DNA of 64,000 nt from Tenggerimyces sp963762635 (GTDB lineage Bacteria; Actinomycetota; Actinomycetes; Propionibacteriales; Actinopolymorphaceae): the NCBI GenBank assembly GCA_963762635.1, contig CAVXLQ010000003.1, forward strand, positions 558,001 to 622,000, in the 5' to 3' direction. Position 1 is the stretch's first letter; the number at the start of each line of letters is the position of its first letter. The notes beneath the pieces are model-generated. The model had not been told where the DNA came from, made no database searches, and worked only from the letters and a program-made list of their open reading frames with translations. Positions 42,682-53,381 of the stretch are shown in pieces. The position numbers and the translations under genes are program-made.

Positions 42682-43961
42682 GCGAGGTCTCCATCGGGGG
42701 TGAACGTCATCGGCGACGGCTCGCCGAGCACTGTCAAGGCCGGGTTGGCATCGATCTCCGCGCGCAGAGACGTGCTCACCAGCATCGTCTCCAGGTCGAG
42801 CGTGTCCTTCACCCGAACAAGCCGCACAGCAGCGGGATCCGCCACCCCACAACTCCGCATCGCGGACGCGATCACGTCGCGATCGGTCGGCAATACGACC
42901 GGCAGCCGAGCGCGCCGGAGCCCGGACAGCCCGGCGGTGAGCCCGTTGACGTACGTCTGCCGCAGGTCGATCTGCCGCACCACCCGCAACGGGATGAGGT
43001 CGGCGAGCCCGACGCCGATGCCGTTCCCGTGCGACGGCTCGGTGAGGTGATGAACGGTGACGTTCGTGATCCGCGGCGTCGGCAGCTCGGCGATGCCTGG
43101 AATGCCCATCCTGCCAAGGACATTCGGGTCCATGCCGGCGCCGGACTTGTCCTTGCCAAACTCGTCGACCACCAGCACGTCGAGCTCGTCGAACGGCAAC
43201 CGAGGCAGCAGCTCGAACGCCTCCGCGAGCAGCGCGGCCTCACCAGCGGCGCCGATCCCGTCGGCGGACAGGAACGCGACCTTCGCGACCTGGTGATGCG
43301 CGTTCTCCAGGATCGCGACGCCACCGAGCACCTTGCCGGTCGCGGCGAGCGCGCGATACGCCGTGGGAATCCAGGTGCCGAGCTGCACCGGTCCGTGCAG
43401 GTGGATCGCCTCGGCGCCGTGCTGCTTGCCGAGCCCGATCGCGGCGATCTTCGCCAGCCCGCTCTCGACCTCCCCGCGGAACGTCGTGTGCGGCTTGATC
43501 CGGTTCACCAGCAGGATCGCGTCGGCCGCGGCCGCCCGGGCGTCGACATGCACCTCGGGCCCGCCGGCCAGCTTCTCGATCACCACCGTGTCCATGCCGG
43601 ACTCGATCGGCGCACCGACGCTGTCCTCGGTGATGCCGAGGCCGTCCAGGATGCCCAGCTGGCCGTCGGCGGTGGCGCCGCCGTGCGAGCCCATCGCCGG
43701 GACGACGAACGGCTCGGCGCCGCGGTCGCGCAGCACCGCGACCGCCGTACGCAGGATCGTCGCCAGGTCGGCGATTCCGCGACTCCCGGCGGTGACGCAG
43801 ACGCGCTTGCCTTCCAGGTCACCGAGTTCGGCGAGCGCGGAACGCGTCGACTCCTCGACGTCGACCACCGCCGGCGCGGCGATGTGCTGGCGAACGGAGA
43901 TCAGGTCGGGGAACTTCGTATCGAACGCGAGCCCTTCGACGGCGGCGAACGGATCGGTCAC
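42678..43961 (-). CDS. Second LarA-like (DUF2088) racemase-family protein
   Basis: This 427-residue protein belongs to the lactate-racemase-like family but is clearly different from the copy at 20734. Visible segments are VCVTAGSRGIADLATILRTA, VVPAMGSHGGATADGQ, LLVNRIKPHTTFRGEVESGL and LAKIAAIGLGKQHGAEAIHL. The His of HTTF and the Lys of GLGKQ could fill cofactor roles, but the residue pattern differs from true LarA. It starts at GTG 43961, 40 bases from the divergent RraA-like gene, with a TGGTATA site between them. It leads the operon with the DHDPS-like lyase. Confidence 0.72.
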   Translation of the reverse strand: MTDPFAAVEGLAFDTKFPDLISVRQHIAAPAVVDVEESTRSALAELGDLEGKRVCVTAGSRGIADLATILRTAVAVLRDRGAEPFVVPAMGSHGGATADGQLGILDGLGITEDSVGAPIESGMDTVVIEKLAGGPEVHVDARAAAADAILLVNRIKPHTTFRGEVESGLAKIAAIGLGKQHGAEAIHLHGPVQLGTWIPTAYRALAATGKVLGGVAILENAHHQVAKVAFLSADGIGAAGEAALLAEAFELLPRLPFDELDVLVVDEFGKDKSGAGMDPNVLGRMGIPGIAELPTPRITNVTVHHLTEPSHGNGIGVGLADLIPLRVVRQIDLRQTYVNGLTAGLSGLRRARLPVVLPTDRDVIASAMRSCGVADPAAVRLVRVKDTLDLETMLVSTSLRAEIDANPALTVLGEPSPMTFTPDGDLA

Positions 43962-43983
43962 GCGATCTCCTCCCGGGGCAGCT

Positions 43984-43993
43984 TGGTATATCG
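43984..43993. promoter_or_regulatory. TGGTATA half-site in divergent promoter
   Basis: TGGTATATCG lies in the 40-base gap between the divergent LarA-like and RraA-like genes. It shares TGGTATA with the perfect palindrome at 52746 and the GntR site at 23230. Confidence 0.35.
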
Positions 43994-44001
43994 TACGCCA
44001 C

Positions 44002-44727
44002 GTGTCCGAACCTCTGGCAGCGGAGACGGTGGCCGCTCTCCGCCACGTCTCGACCGCGACGCTCACCACCCAACTGCTCGCGCGCGGGCTGCGCAACGCG
44101 TTCCTCGTCGGCCTGAGACCGCTCAACCCGAACGCCGCCCGCATGGTGGGCGAGGCGTTCACCCTGCGCTACATCCCGGCGCGCGAGGATCTCGACGTAC
44201 TGAGCGTGTTCCGGGACCCGGAGCACCCGCAGCGCAAGGCTGTCGAGTCGGTCGGCGAGGGTCAGATCCTCGTGATGGACTGCCGCGGCCAGGCGCGGGC
44301 GGCGTCCCTCGGCGCGATCCTCGCGACCCGACTGCTCAAGCGTGGAGCAGCCGGGATCGTGACGGACGGGGCGGTACGCGACTCGCCGGAGTTCGCCCAG
44401 CTCGGGCTGCCGACGTACGCAGCCGGAGTCGCCGCGACCACCAACCTCGCCCAGCACCACGCCGTGGACCTGCAGGTGCCGATCGGTTGCGCGGAGGTCC
44501 CGGTCTACCCGGGCGACGTGCTCGTCGGCGACCTCGAGGGCGTCGTCGTACTGCCGCGACACCTGGCCGCGGAAGTCGCGGAGGCGGCCGCCGCGCAGGA
44601 GCACCTGGAGGAGTTCATCCAGGCGGAGATCGCCGGCGGCGCCGCGCTGCCCGGCACGTACCCGCCGAACGACGACACCCGCGCCCGTTATGCCCAGTGG
44701 GCCAAGGAGAATCCGCGTCCTACTTGA
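44002..44727 (+). CDS. RraA / 4-hydroxy-4-methyl-2-oxoglutarate aldolase-like protein
   Basis: A 241-residue member of the RraA-like fold, which includes metal-dependent pyruvate aldolases and oxaloacetate decarboxylases. The family pattern is seen in ILVMDCRGQARAASLGAILA, RLLKRGAAGIVTDGAVRDSP (Arg and Asp metal site) and VYPGDVLVGDLEGVVVLPRH. It is more likely an aldolase/decarboxylase than the RNase E inhibitor, since Actinobacteria with this context use it in hydroxy-acid breakdown. GTG start at 44002; overlaps the convergent PhyH gene by 8 bases. Confidence 0.85.
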   Translation: MSEPLAAETVAALRHVSTATLTTQLLARGLRNAFLVGLRPLNPNAARMVGEAFTLRYIPAREDLDVLSVFRDPEHPQRKAVESVGEGQILVMDCRGQARAASLGAILATRLLKRGAAGIVTDGAVRDSPEFAQLGLPTYAAGVAATTNLAQHHAVDLQVPIGCAEVPVYPGDVLVGDLEGVVVLPRHLAAEVAEAAAAQEHLEEFIQAEIAGGAALPGTYPPNDDTRARYAQWAKENPRPT

Positions 44728-45541
44728 GCGGGTCGCCCACCCTGACCGGCGCCACCGGCTGCAGGATCCGCCGCCTCGCTTCTGGCAGCGTCGCCAGCCA
44801 GTCCGCGTCGTACACGTACCCGAACCGACTGGCGCCCCAGATCGGGCCGTACCGGTAGATCAGGATCCGCCGTTCGCCCGGGTTGGTCCGGCTCGAGCCG
44901 CCGTGGATCAGCCCGTCGACGAACAGCAGGGCGTCGCCGGCGCGGAGGTGGACGGGTACGGCACCGGCCAGCTCGTCCATCCGGTCGCTCCGCCCGTAGT
45001 CACCCTCGAGCGGATGCGGGAAGTTCGACTTGTGCGAGCCGGGCACCACCATCGTGGCGCCGTCACCAGGACCGACGTCGGTGAGCGCGACGATGATGTT
45101 GACCTGCCCGCACCGGAATCGCCCGTCCTTGAAGCGGAAACTGCCGCGCAGCGCGCCCTGGTAGCCGCCGGAGTGCGCGGGGTGGTGGCCGCCGCTCTCG
45201 CGGATCGACGCGATAGTCTCGTCGATGAACAGCCCGGAGACGTAGCTCTCCTCCTCACCGGCGAAGTGGGCGACGAGCTTGACCCAGCTGGGGTGGTCGA
45301 TCAGCTCCTCGAACGGTTTGCCCGCCGCCACCGCCTGGTGCAGCTCGAAACCGGTGTCCGGCGTGTAGTCGCGCCGTTGGGCGCCGTGGTACCAGGCACC
45401 CCACGGGAGGTCGCGCGGGAACGCGTCGAACTCGGCGTTGAGCCGGCCGAGCAGATCCTGGTCGATCGCGTTCTCGAGCACGAGGAAGCCCCGCAGGTCG
45501 AACAGGAAGTCGTCCAGCTCGGTCGGGTGTCGGTCGGCCAT
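44720..45541 (-). CDS. Phytanoyl-CoA dioxygenase (PhyH) family protein
   Basis: A 273-residue protein with the double-stranded beta-helix of Fe(II)/2-oxoglutarate oxygenases. VNIIVALTDVGPGDGATMVV, PGSHKSNFPHP, the distal His in LFVDGLIHGGSS and the Arg of ERRILIYRYG are typical of PhyH proteins. The first HxD iron ligand pair is not obvious; HPAHSGG is the only near candidate, so activity is uncertain. A second, more regular PhyH protein is 1 kb away. It diverges from the AraC gene at 45653. Confidence 0.78.
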   Translation of the reverse strand: MADRHPTELDDFLFDLRGFLVLENAIDQDLLGRLNAEFDAFPRDLPWGAWYHGAQRRDYTPDTGFELHQAVAAGKPFEELIDHPSWVKLVAHFAGEEESYVSGLFIDETIASIRESGGHHPAHSGGYQGALRGSFRFKDGRFRCGQVNIIVALTDVGPGDGATMVVPGSHKSNFPHPLEGDYGRSDRMDELAGAVPVHLRAGDALLFVDGLIHGGSSRTNPGERRILIYRYGPIWGASRFGYVYDADWLATLPEARRRILQPVAPVRVGDPLK

Positions 45542-45652
45542 GGACGTGCCTCTTCTCGTCGGATGTTCTTACGTTCGGTCCCCAGCCTGACCTGGCCACG
45601 CGGTGGCGCACAGCCGGCGCAGGGCGCGAATCTGTCGCATATCCTCAAGGTG

Positions 45653-46459
45653 ATGGACGATGGTCGCTCGGACGTACAGACGCTGGGGTTGATGGCGCTC
45701 CACGTGGTGGGCGGACGCATGCGGCGGCCGCACCTCCATCCCGAGGTCGAGTTCAACTTCCTGCTGTCCGGCACCGCCCGCTACGTGACCGCCACGGGTC
45801 ACCTGGACCTGCCGCCCGGTCGGATGCTGGCGTTCTGGGGCGGCTACCCGCACCGGATGCTCACTGCTTCGGGCATCGACATGCTGTGCGCGACCATGCC
45901 GCTCAGCGCCGTCACGGGCCAGCCCGTTCTGCGCCGGGCGATGCGGCGCCTGCTGAACGGCGAGTCCCTGGTGGGTACGCGGCAGGAGGGGGCGTCGGAC
46001 CGCGCGCTGCTGCGTCGCTGGCTGAGCGACCTGCGCGACGAGCCGTCGCAGGAGTACATCGACCTGTGCCTGTTGGAGATGACGGCCCGGCTGGCGCGTC
46101 TCGCCGGGAACGGCGGCGCGGTCGGTCGTCCTGCCGCGCCCTCGCGTTCGGCGGATCGACTGCTGGCGGTGGTCGCGGCGGAGTACACCGAACCGCTGAC
46201 GATCGCCGACATCGCCCGCAAGGCCGGCGTTCACCAGACCTACGCGGCGTTGACGTTCAAGGAGGTGCTGGGCATGCCAATCTGGCGGTACGTGACCAGG
46301 CTCCGCGTCGCGCACGCGTGCCGGCTGCTGGAGTCCACCGACTGGAGCGTCGACCAGATCGGCCACGCGAGCGGCTTCCGCAGCCGATCGAGCTTCCACC
46401 GCGCGTTCCGCGCCGCGGTCGCGCAGACGCCCGCCGACTACCGAGCCCGTTCGCACTGA
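45653..46459 (+). CDS. AraC family transcriptional regulator with cupin sensor
   Basis: A 268-residue regulator. The N-terminal cupin has RMRRPHLHPEVEFNFLLSGT and LPPGRMLAFWGGYPHRM. The C-terminal two helix-turn-helix units are LTIADIARKAGVHQTYAALT and SVDQIGHASGFRSRSSFHRA. It sits between two PhyH genes that read away from it or toward it and probably controls at least the divergent one. The ATG at 45653 has CAAGGTG before it. Confidence 0.88.
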   Translation: MDDGRSDVQTLGLMALHVVGGRMRRPHLHPEVEFNFLLSGTARYVTATGHLDLPPGRMLAFWGGYPHRMLTASGIDMLCATMPLSAVTGQPVLRRAMRRLLNGESLVGTRQEGASDRALLRRWLSDLRDEPSQEYIDLCLLEMTARLARLAGNGGAVGRPAAPSRSADRLLAVVAAEYTEPLTIADIARKAGVHQTYAALTFKEVLGMPIWRYVTRLRVAHACRLLESTDWSVDQIGHASGFRSRSSFHRAFRAAVAQTPADYRARSH

Positions 46460-46476
46460 TCTCCTGACCTACTGAC

Positions 46477-47352
46477 CTACTGGGTGAGCCGGGAGAGCTC
46501 CTCTTCCTTCATCCTGGCCTGGATCCGTTCCCGTTCGGGGATGACCCGCTCCCGTGGCGCGGTGGGCTCGAACGCGTACCGTTCGACGCCGAGTCCCTTC
46601 AGCACCGCCTGCTCGACCAGCGAGTGCCCGTCCTCGCGGTCGAACCGCATCGGTTCGGTCAACGACACCGCGGGGTTGGTGATGAAGCGCGGCAGGCGGA
46701 GCAGGTTCTGGGCCTTGGCGTGCAGGATGAACGGGTGAAGCAGGAACACGTCGCCCACCCGGCCGGTCGCCTCCGCGAAGTCCGTACAGCCGGACGCGAT
46801 CCCCGCGAAGTCGAAGCCGCCGGGCAGGATCCCCTCGGGGTGCTCGGCGAGGAAGCGCGCGATCGGGCCGACCGAGTCGCACGCGACGAACGTCGCGCCG
46901 CCCTGGTGCTGGACGTCCGACCACAGCACGAGCGTGAGCAGGCCTTGCTCAGGTGAGTCGAGGAAGTGCCGGAACCAGTCGCCGTCCTTGTGCCAGCCAC
47001 TCGACCCCGGACCGGCCGGCGCCCACGGCTCGTCCGCGCCTTGGCCGAGGTTGACGATGAAGCCGTCGCCCCACGCGGGTCCCGGCGCGATGCGGTCCTC
47101 GCCGCCGACGAGGTCGCACATCGCGTCCCACGCGCGGGGCGCGAACTCCTTGACCTCTAGCCGCCGGTGTACGGGCATGTGGATCGAGGGTTCGACCCAG
47201 GTGGACTGGTCGTCGGGGTCGTAGCCGAGCCGGGTCCAGATCGTGTCGGTGTACTCGGCGGCCGCGTCGGCGGTGAAGCAGTCGTGGATGACGACGTAGC
47301 CCTTGTCGAGGAAGTGCTGTGCCTGCTCGTCGGTGAGGACGCGATAGGTCAT
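46477..47352 (-). CDS. Phytanoyl-CoA dioxygenase (PhyH) family protein
   Basis: A 291-residue Fe(II)/2-oxoglutarate-dependent oxygenase-like protein. Here the iron site is complete: HKD in SSGWHKDGDWFRHFL, the distal His in VFLLHPFILHAKAQN and the oxoglutarate-binding Arg in LPRFITNPAVSL. Such enzymes hydroxylate acyl chains or natural products. It is divergent from the Gfo/Idh-type oxidoreductase at 47452 with 99 bases between them, suggesting shared control. Confidence 0.85.
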   Translation of the reverse strand: MTYRVLTDEQAQHFLDKGYVVIHDCFTADAAAEYTDTIWTRLGYDPDDQSTWVEPSIHMPVHRRLEVKEFAPRAWDAMCDLVGGEDRIAPGPAWGDGFIVNLGQGADEPWAPAGPGSSGWHKDGDWFRHFLDSPEQGLLTLVLWSDVQHQGGATFVACDSVGPIARFLAEHPEGILPGGFDFAGIASGCTDFAEATGRVGDVFLLHPFILHAKAQNLLRLPRFITNPAVSLTEPMRFDREDGHSLVEQAVLKGLGVERYAFEPTAPRERVIPERERIQARMKEEELSRLTQ

Positions 47353-47451
47353 TTCTTCAACGTACGCGGCAGCTGGTGACCGGATCCAGCCGTTTTCGCA
47401 GCACGGACAGCCACTCCCGGACACCGATTCTCCGTGGAAGGATCTTGATCC

Positions 47452-48525
47452 ATGACTGGACTCCGCATCGGTGTCGTCGGCCTGCGGTTCGGCGGCGACT
47501 TCGTTCCGATCTACCGCGATCACCCCGATGTCGCCGACGTGGCCATCGCCGACACCGACCCCTCGACGACGGCCCGGGTCGCCGAGCGGCACGGGATCAC
47601 GTCGACGTTCTCCTCGCTCGAGGAGCTCCTGGACGCGGTCGACGCGGTGCACGTGGCAACGCCGGTGCGGTTCCATGTCGATCACGTTCTCGCCGTTCTG
47701 GCGGCCGGCAAGCACTGCGCGAGCGCGGTGCCGATGGCGACCGACTTCGACGGGATCCGGCGCATCATCGCCGCGCAGCAGGCGTCCGGCCGGAACTACA
47801 TGATGATGGAGACGATGGTCTTCGGACGCGAGTACTTCTTCGTCCGCGACCTGCATGCGCGGGGCGAGCTCGGGCCGTTGTCGTTCCTGCGTGGCATGCA
47901 CCTGCAGAACCTCGACGGCTTTCCGCGTTACTGGTACGGGTATCCGCCGCTCAAGTACGCCACGCACGCGCTGTCGCCGCTGCTCGCGCTCGCCGACGCT
48001 CGGGTGGTGTCGGCTCACGCGCTCGGCTCCGGGCTGCTGACGCCCGAGCGGCGAGGCGACTTCGACAACCCGTTCCCGACCGAGACGGCCTTGTTCCGCC
48101 TTGACAAGGACGGGTTGACGGCCGAGGTCACGGTGTCGTTCTTCCAACTGGGGCGGGCGTATCAGGAGGGCTTCCAGGTCTACGGCCGGGAGGCCGGCGT
48201 CGAGTGGCCCCAGCTCGAGTCCGAACCGCTCACTGTCTTTCGCCTCGAAGACCCAGAATCCTCGCGTAGGGGTCGAGGCGTGCGCATCGAGCGCCTTCAC
48301 CCACCTGAGCGCACGGACCTCCTCCCGCCGGAGCTGCACCCGTTCGCCGGCGGGGGCCACAGTGGAGCCCATCCCCACCTGGTGCACGAGTTCGTGCGGA
48401 GCATCGTGGAGGAACGTGCCCCGCTGGTCGACGCGCGTACGGCGGCGCGCTGGACGGCGCCCGGTATCGCCGGGCACGAGTCGGCGATGCTCGGTGGTCA
48501 GCCGGTCGAGGTGCCCGACTTCTGA
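47452..48525 (+). CDS. Gfo/Idh/MocA family oxidoreductase, catalytic Lys motif changed
   Basis: A 357-residue member of the family with a clear Rossmann start (LRIGVVGLRFGGDFVPIYRD) and the VHVATPVRFHVDHV segment. Where the family has (E/T)KP with a catalytic Lys, this protein reads KHCASAVPMATDFDG, so the Lys is missing. The C-terminal domain (FPRYWYGYPPLKYATHALSP) still holds a His. It may therefore be a different enzyme or a binding protein. Its end overlaps the convergent GntR gene by 28 bases. Confidence 0.82.
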   Translation: MTGLRIGVVGLRFGGDFVPIYRDHPDVADVAIADTDPSTTARVAERHGITSTFSSLEELLDAVDAVHVATPVRFHVDHVLAVLAAGKHCASAVPMATDFDGIRRIIAAQQASGRNYMMMETMVFGREYFFVRDLHARGELGPLSFLRGMHLQNLDGFPRYWYGYPPLKYATHALSPLLALADARVVSAHALGSGLLTPERRGDFDNPFPTETALFRLDKDGLTAEVTVSFFQLGRAYQEGFQVYGREAGVEWPQLESEPLTVFRLEDPESSRRGRGVRIERLHPPERTDLLPPELHPFAGGGHSGAHPHLVHEFVRSIVEERAPLVDARTAARWTAPGIAGHESAMLGGQPVEVPDF

Positions 48526-49184
48526 AGCCGCGACAGTGAGTGCTCGATGTGCTGCCGGGCAAGGCGTTCCGCGTCCTTCGCGTCGCCGTTCTCGACGGCG
48601 GCGAGGATTCCTTCGTGCTCCTCGAACTCCTCGGTCCAGGTCGGCCAGCGCTCCCACAAGAGACTGACGATGCCGAGCGCGGTGAGGTGCTGCAGGTCGT
48701 CGAGCTGGGACACGACGATGTCGTTGCCGCACGCGGCGTAGAGCGCTCGGTGGAACCGACGGTTGGTGAGCGACAGCTCGCTGTGGTCGGGCTCGGCGAG
48801 CAACGTACGCGCCTCTTCCAGTGCGGCCTTGGCTTCCGCGATCGCCTTGTCCGGTTGGGCCTTCGCGGTCTGGCCGACGGCCCACGGTTCGAGGAGGAGG
48901 CGGACCTCGTAGATGCGTTCGAGGTCCTCGACCGCGAGCTTCCGTACGACGACGCCGCGGTTGGGATGGACGGTGACGAGGCCCGTGGAGGCGAGGCTGA
49001 TCAGTGCCTCGCGGACCGGCGTCTTCGACACTCCGAGCATCTCGGCGAGACGGCGTTCGACGAGGGACGAACCAGGCGCGAGCTGGCCCTGCAGGATCGC
49101 GAGCCTGATCGCGTCCACGACCAGGTCCGAACGCGTCGCCGTCTGTCCCAGCGGCGCCAGCGCGGGTGGGTTGCTCATGCTCAT
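48498..49184 (-). CDS. GntR family regulator, FCD (FadR) type
   Basis: A 228-residue regulator. The N-terminal winged helix is SLVERRLAEMLGVSKTPVRE. The C-terminal FCD helical bundle (LERIYEVRLLLEPWAVGQTA, NRRFHRALYAACGND, HEGILAAVENGDAKDAERLA, ARQHIEHSL) has the Asp/His pattern that binds a metal and a carboxylic-acid ligand. It is the last gene of the operon with the ThDP enzyme and the dehydratase, starting 8 bases after the latter, and probably binds the TGGTATACCA palindrome at 52746. ATG at 49184 with GTGAGGT. Confidence 0.92.
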   Translation of the reverse strand: MSMSNPPALAPLGQTATRSDLVVDAIRLAILQGQLAPGSSLVERRLAEMLGVSKTPVREALISLASTGLVTVHPNRGVVVRKLAVEDLERIYEVRLLLEPWAVGQTAKAQPDKAIAEAKAALEEARTLLAEPDHSELSLTNRRFHRALYAACGNDIVVSQLDDLQHLTALGIVSLLWERWPTWTEEFEEHEGILAAVENGDAKDAERLARQHIEHSLSRLQKSGTSTG

Positions 49185-49192
49185 GGAATACC

Positions 49193-50913
<1,721 letters not shown>

Positions 50914-50917
<4 letters not shown>

Positions 50918-52722
50918 GAGAGCTCCGAGAGTCGGCGATTCGGGGCGATGATGTCGGGATCGGTACGTACGTCGACGACGCATGGGCGTCCGCAGGCGAG
51001 GGCGGTGCGGAGGACGTTCTCGGTGTCGTTCGGCCGGTCCAGCGTGAGGCCGATAGCGCCAAGCCCCCTTGCCCATTGAGCGAGATCGAGCTCGCCGATG
51101 TCCACAGCGGCCAGCCGCCCATGCTCACGCGCCTGATGCATGGCGATCGTGCCGTAGAGGCCGTTGCGGAAGACGACGACAACAATCGGAGCATCGAGCC
51201 GTACGGCTGTCTCGATCTCCTGGCCGGTCATCAGCACGCCCCCGTCGCCGACGAACGCGACAACCGTGCTCAGCGGCCGATTGACCTTCGCCGCCACCGC
51301 AGCCGGCACGGCATACCCCATCGCGCCATTGCACGGTCCCAGCTGCCGATGCCCGTCGGCGAACCCCCAATAGCGGTGATAGAAGGCCGAGAAGTTGCCA
51401 GCGTCATTCGTGACAACGGTGTCCTCCGGAACAAGTCGCCGCAACGTGCTCACGACGTGAACCGGATGCACCCCAACCCCCGCAGTCAAATCCCCCGGAA
51501 CGGAAGCCGCCACCGCAGCCGCATGCCCCTCAACCCAACTCCGCAACCCCACCCCACCCGGCCGACGGCGCGCAACAACCCCCAACCCCCGCCCCACAAC
51601 CCGCGGCGCCCCACCCCCAGCACGCACCGACCCACCACTCGCGGAGTGCACCGAGCCACCACCTGCGAGGAACGAGCTGCTTCCCGCACCGTCGGACGAG
51701 CTCTCTGCTTCGGCGAGGGACGAGCCATCTCCTCTGGCGAGGGACGATCCACTTCCTCCGGCGAGCATCGCGAGCACTGCGGTCGCGTCGAGATCGAGCA
51801 CTGTCGTCGGGCCACTGTGCCGCGGCAGCGGCAGGTCCCGCCCCACCATCACCACGCGCTGCTCCGGCCGCGGAAACGCATAGTCCTGCGAAGTGATCGC
51901 ATCCAGCCGAGTCCCCGCGACCACCACCACATCCGCCTCGGCCAACGACCTCGAGACCTCCGCCGGTACCCCCAACCCCAGATGCCCCAAGAACAACGGA
52001 TGGTCCTCCGCGAACCGGTCCTGCCGCCGAAAAGCCACATACACCCCGACCCCGTGAGCCTCGGCCGCCCGCCGCAGCTCGTCCCGCCCCACCGCACCCG
52101 CGATGACCACGGGCCGCTCCGAAGCGTCGAGGATCCGCGCGAGCTCACCAGCTGCCCGTTCGACGACCGCCTCCTCCGGCGCCCGCGGAAGCGACACCTC
52201 CGGCGCCGGCCCGTCGTACGGCAAAGCCCAGAAGTCCGCCGGCACCGAGATCGCCACCGGCCCCGGCCGCCCAGCCAGCGCCCGCGACAAGCCCTCCGCG
52301 ACCAGCGAAGGCACCTCGTCGGCCGACCGCGCCTCCGCCGACCACTTGCAGATCGGCGCGTAGAACGCGGCCAGATCCACCTCCTGGAAGGCCTCGCGCC
52401 CAAGTTCGCCCGACTCGACCTGGCCGAGAATCACGAGCATCGGGGTCTGGTCCTGCATCGCGGTGTGGACGCCGATCGAGAGGTTCGCCGCCCCAGGCCC
52501 GCGGCTGGCGAGCGCGACCGCCGGCCGGCCGGTGAGCTTGGCCTCCGCCTCGGCCATGAACGCGGCACCGCTCTCGTGCCTGGTCGAGATCAGGGCGATG
52601 CGCTGCTCGGTCTCCAACTCGTCGAGCAGCCCGAGAAACGACTCGCCGGGGACGGTGTACGCGTGCCGTACGCCAGCTCTCGCGAGCAGCGCGACGCTCG
52701 CCTTCGCGACGCTGTCAGCCAT
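50914..52722 (-). CDS. ThDP-dependent enzyme, acetolactate-synthase-like, with low-complexity insert
   Basis: A 602-residue thiamine-diphosphate enzyme. The N-terminal Pyr domain has the catalytic Glu in ISTRHESGAAFMAEAEAKLT. A nucleotide-fold middle domain follows. The C-terminal PP domain has the GDG...N cofactor motif VVAFVGDGGVLMTGQEIETA to VVVFRNGLYG. Between the middle and PP domains (about residues 311-387) lies a Ser/Gly/Ala-rich stretch (GGSGSSLARGDGSSLAEAES) that relatives lack. Because a sugar-acid-type dehydratase and FCD-GntR are coupled to it, a catabolic decarboxylase or carboligase is more likely than branched-chain synthesis. ATG at 52722 with GGAGGG. Confidence 0.85.
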
Positions 52723-52745
52723 CCGGGCTCCCTCCAGTCGATATC

Positions 52746-52755
52746 TGGTATACCA
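52746..52755. promoter_or_regulatory. Palindromic GntR/FCD operator TGGTATACCA
   Basis: This perfect 10-base palindrome is 24 bases upstream of the ThDP enzyme start codon and matches the known consensus of FadR/VanR-type regulators. The operon's own FCD-GntR protein (48498-49184) is the natural ligand. Confidence 0.6.
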
Positions 52756-52888
52756 CGCCGGCCGCTTTGGCGCGTGGCCACGTTTTCGTCCACAAGAGCG
52801 CGTTTCGCCGACTTCTCCACAGCTCGCCCGCTGGGTCCTGCTTTGCGCAGCCAAGCCCGGCACCGTGGAGGCATGAAGGAGGTGCCCG

Positions 52889-53245
52889 ATGCACACGAAG
52901 GACATGTTGGGAAAGTTCGGCGAGGCCGTCGCGGTGAAGCACCTGAAGGCCGCCGGGTACGAGGTCATCAGCCGCAACTGGCGCTGCGACCTCGGCGAGA
53001 TCGACATCGTCGCGCGCGACCGAGACACGTTGGTGGTCTGCGAGGTGAAGACGCGGTCAGGGACCGGCTACGGAAGCCCGCTGGAAGCCGTCACCCGCGA
53101 CAAGGCCGCCCGCCTCAGAACGCTGGCCTCGCGCTACCTGGACCACCACAACCCGCGCATCAAGAAGGTCCGCGTCGACGTGATCGGCGTCCTCTGCAAG
53201 CCCGACGAAGCCCCCACCATCCACCACCTCCAGGACGCCGCCTGA
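52889..53245 (+). CDS. yraN: YraN family (UPF0102) endonuclease-like protein
   Basis: A 118-residue protein with the PD-(D/E)xK-like nuclease core: LGKFGEAVAVKHLKAAGYEV, then CDLGEIDIVARDRDTLVVCE with the Asp and the ExK of CEVKTRSGTGYG. It has been found near comM and dprA in most bacteria and is thought to act in DNA processing, but its activity is not settled. The ATG is preceded by a very strong AAGGAGGTG site. Confidence 0.93.
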   Translation: MHTKDMLGKFGEAVAVKHLKAAGYEVISRNWRCDLGEIDIVARDRDTLVVCEVKTRSGTGYGSPLEAVTRDKAARLRTLASRYLDHHNPRIKKVRVDVIGVLCKPDEAPTIHHLQDAA

Positions 53246-53381
53246 TGTCCCCGCCCTACTACCGCCACGCCCGTCAAGCCACCCTTGACGCCCCCAAGCG
53301 CGCCCAACCTCCAGCCAGTACGGCGATCCCTCGCCCAGCGCCTGCGCCACCACCGACCACCGACGTCCGGAAGGCCGTCCG

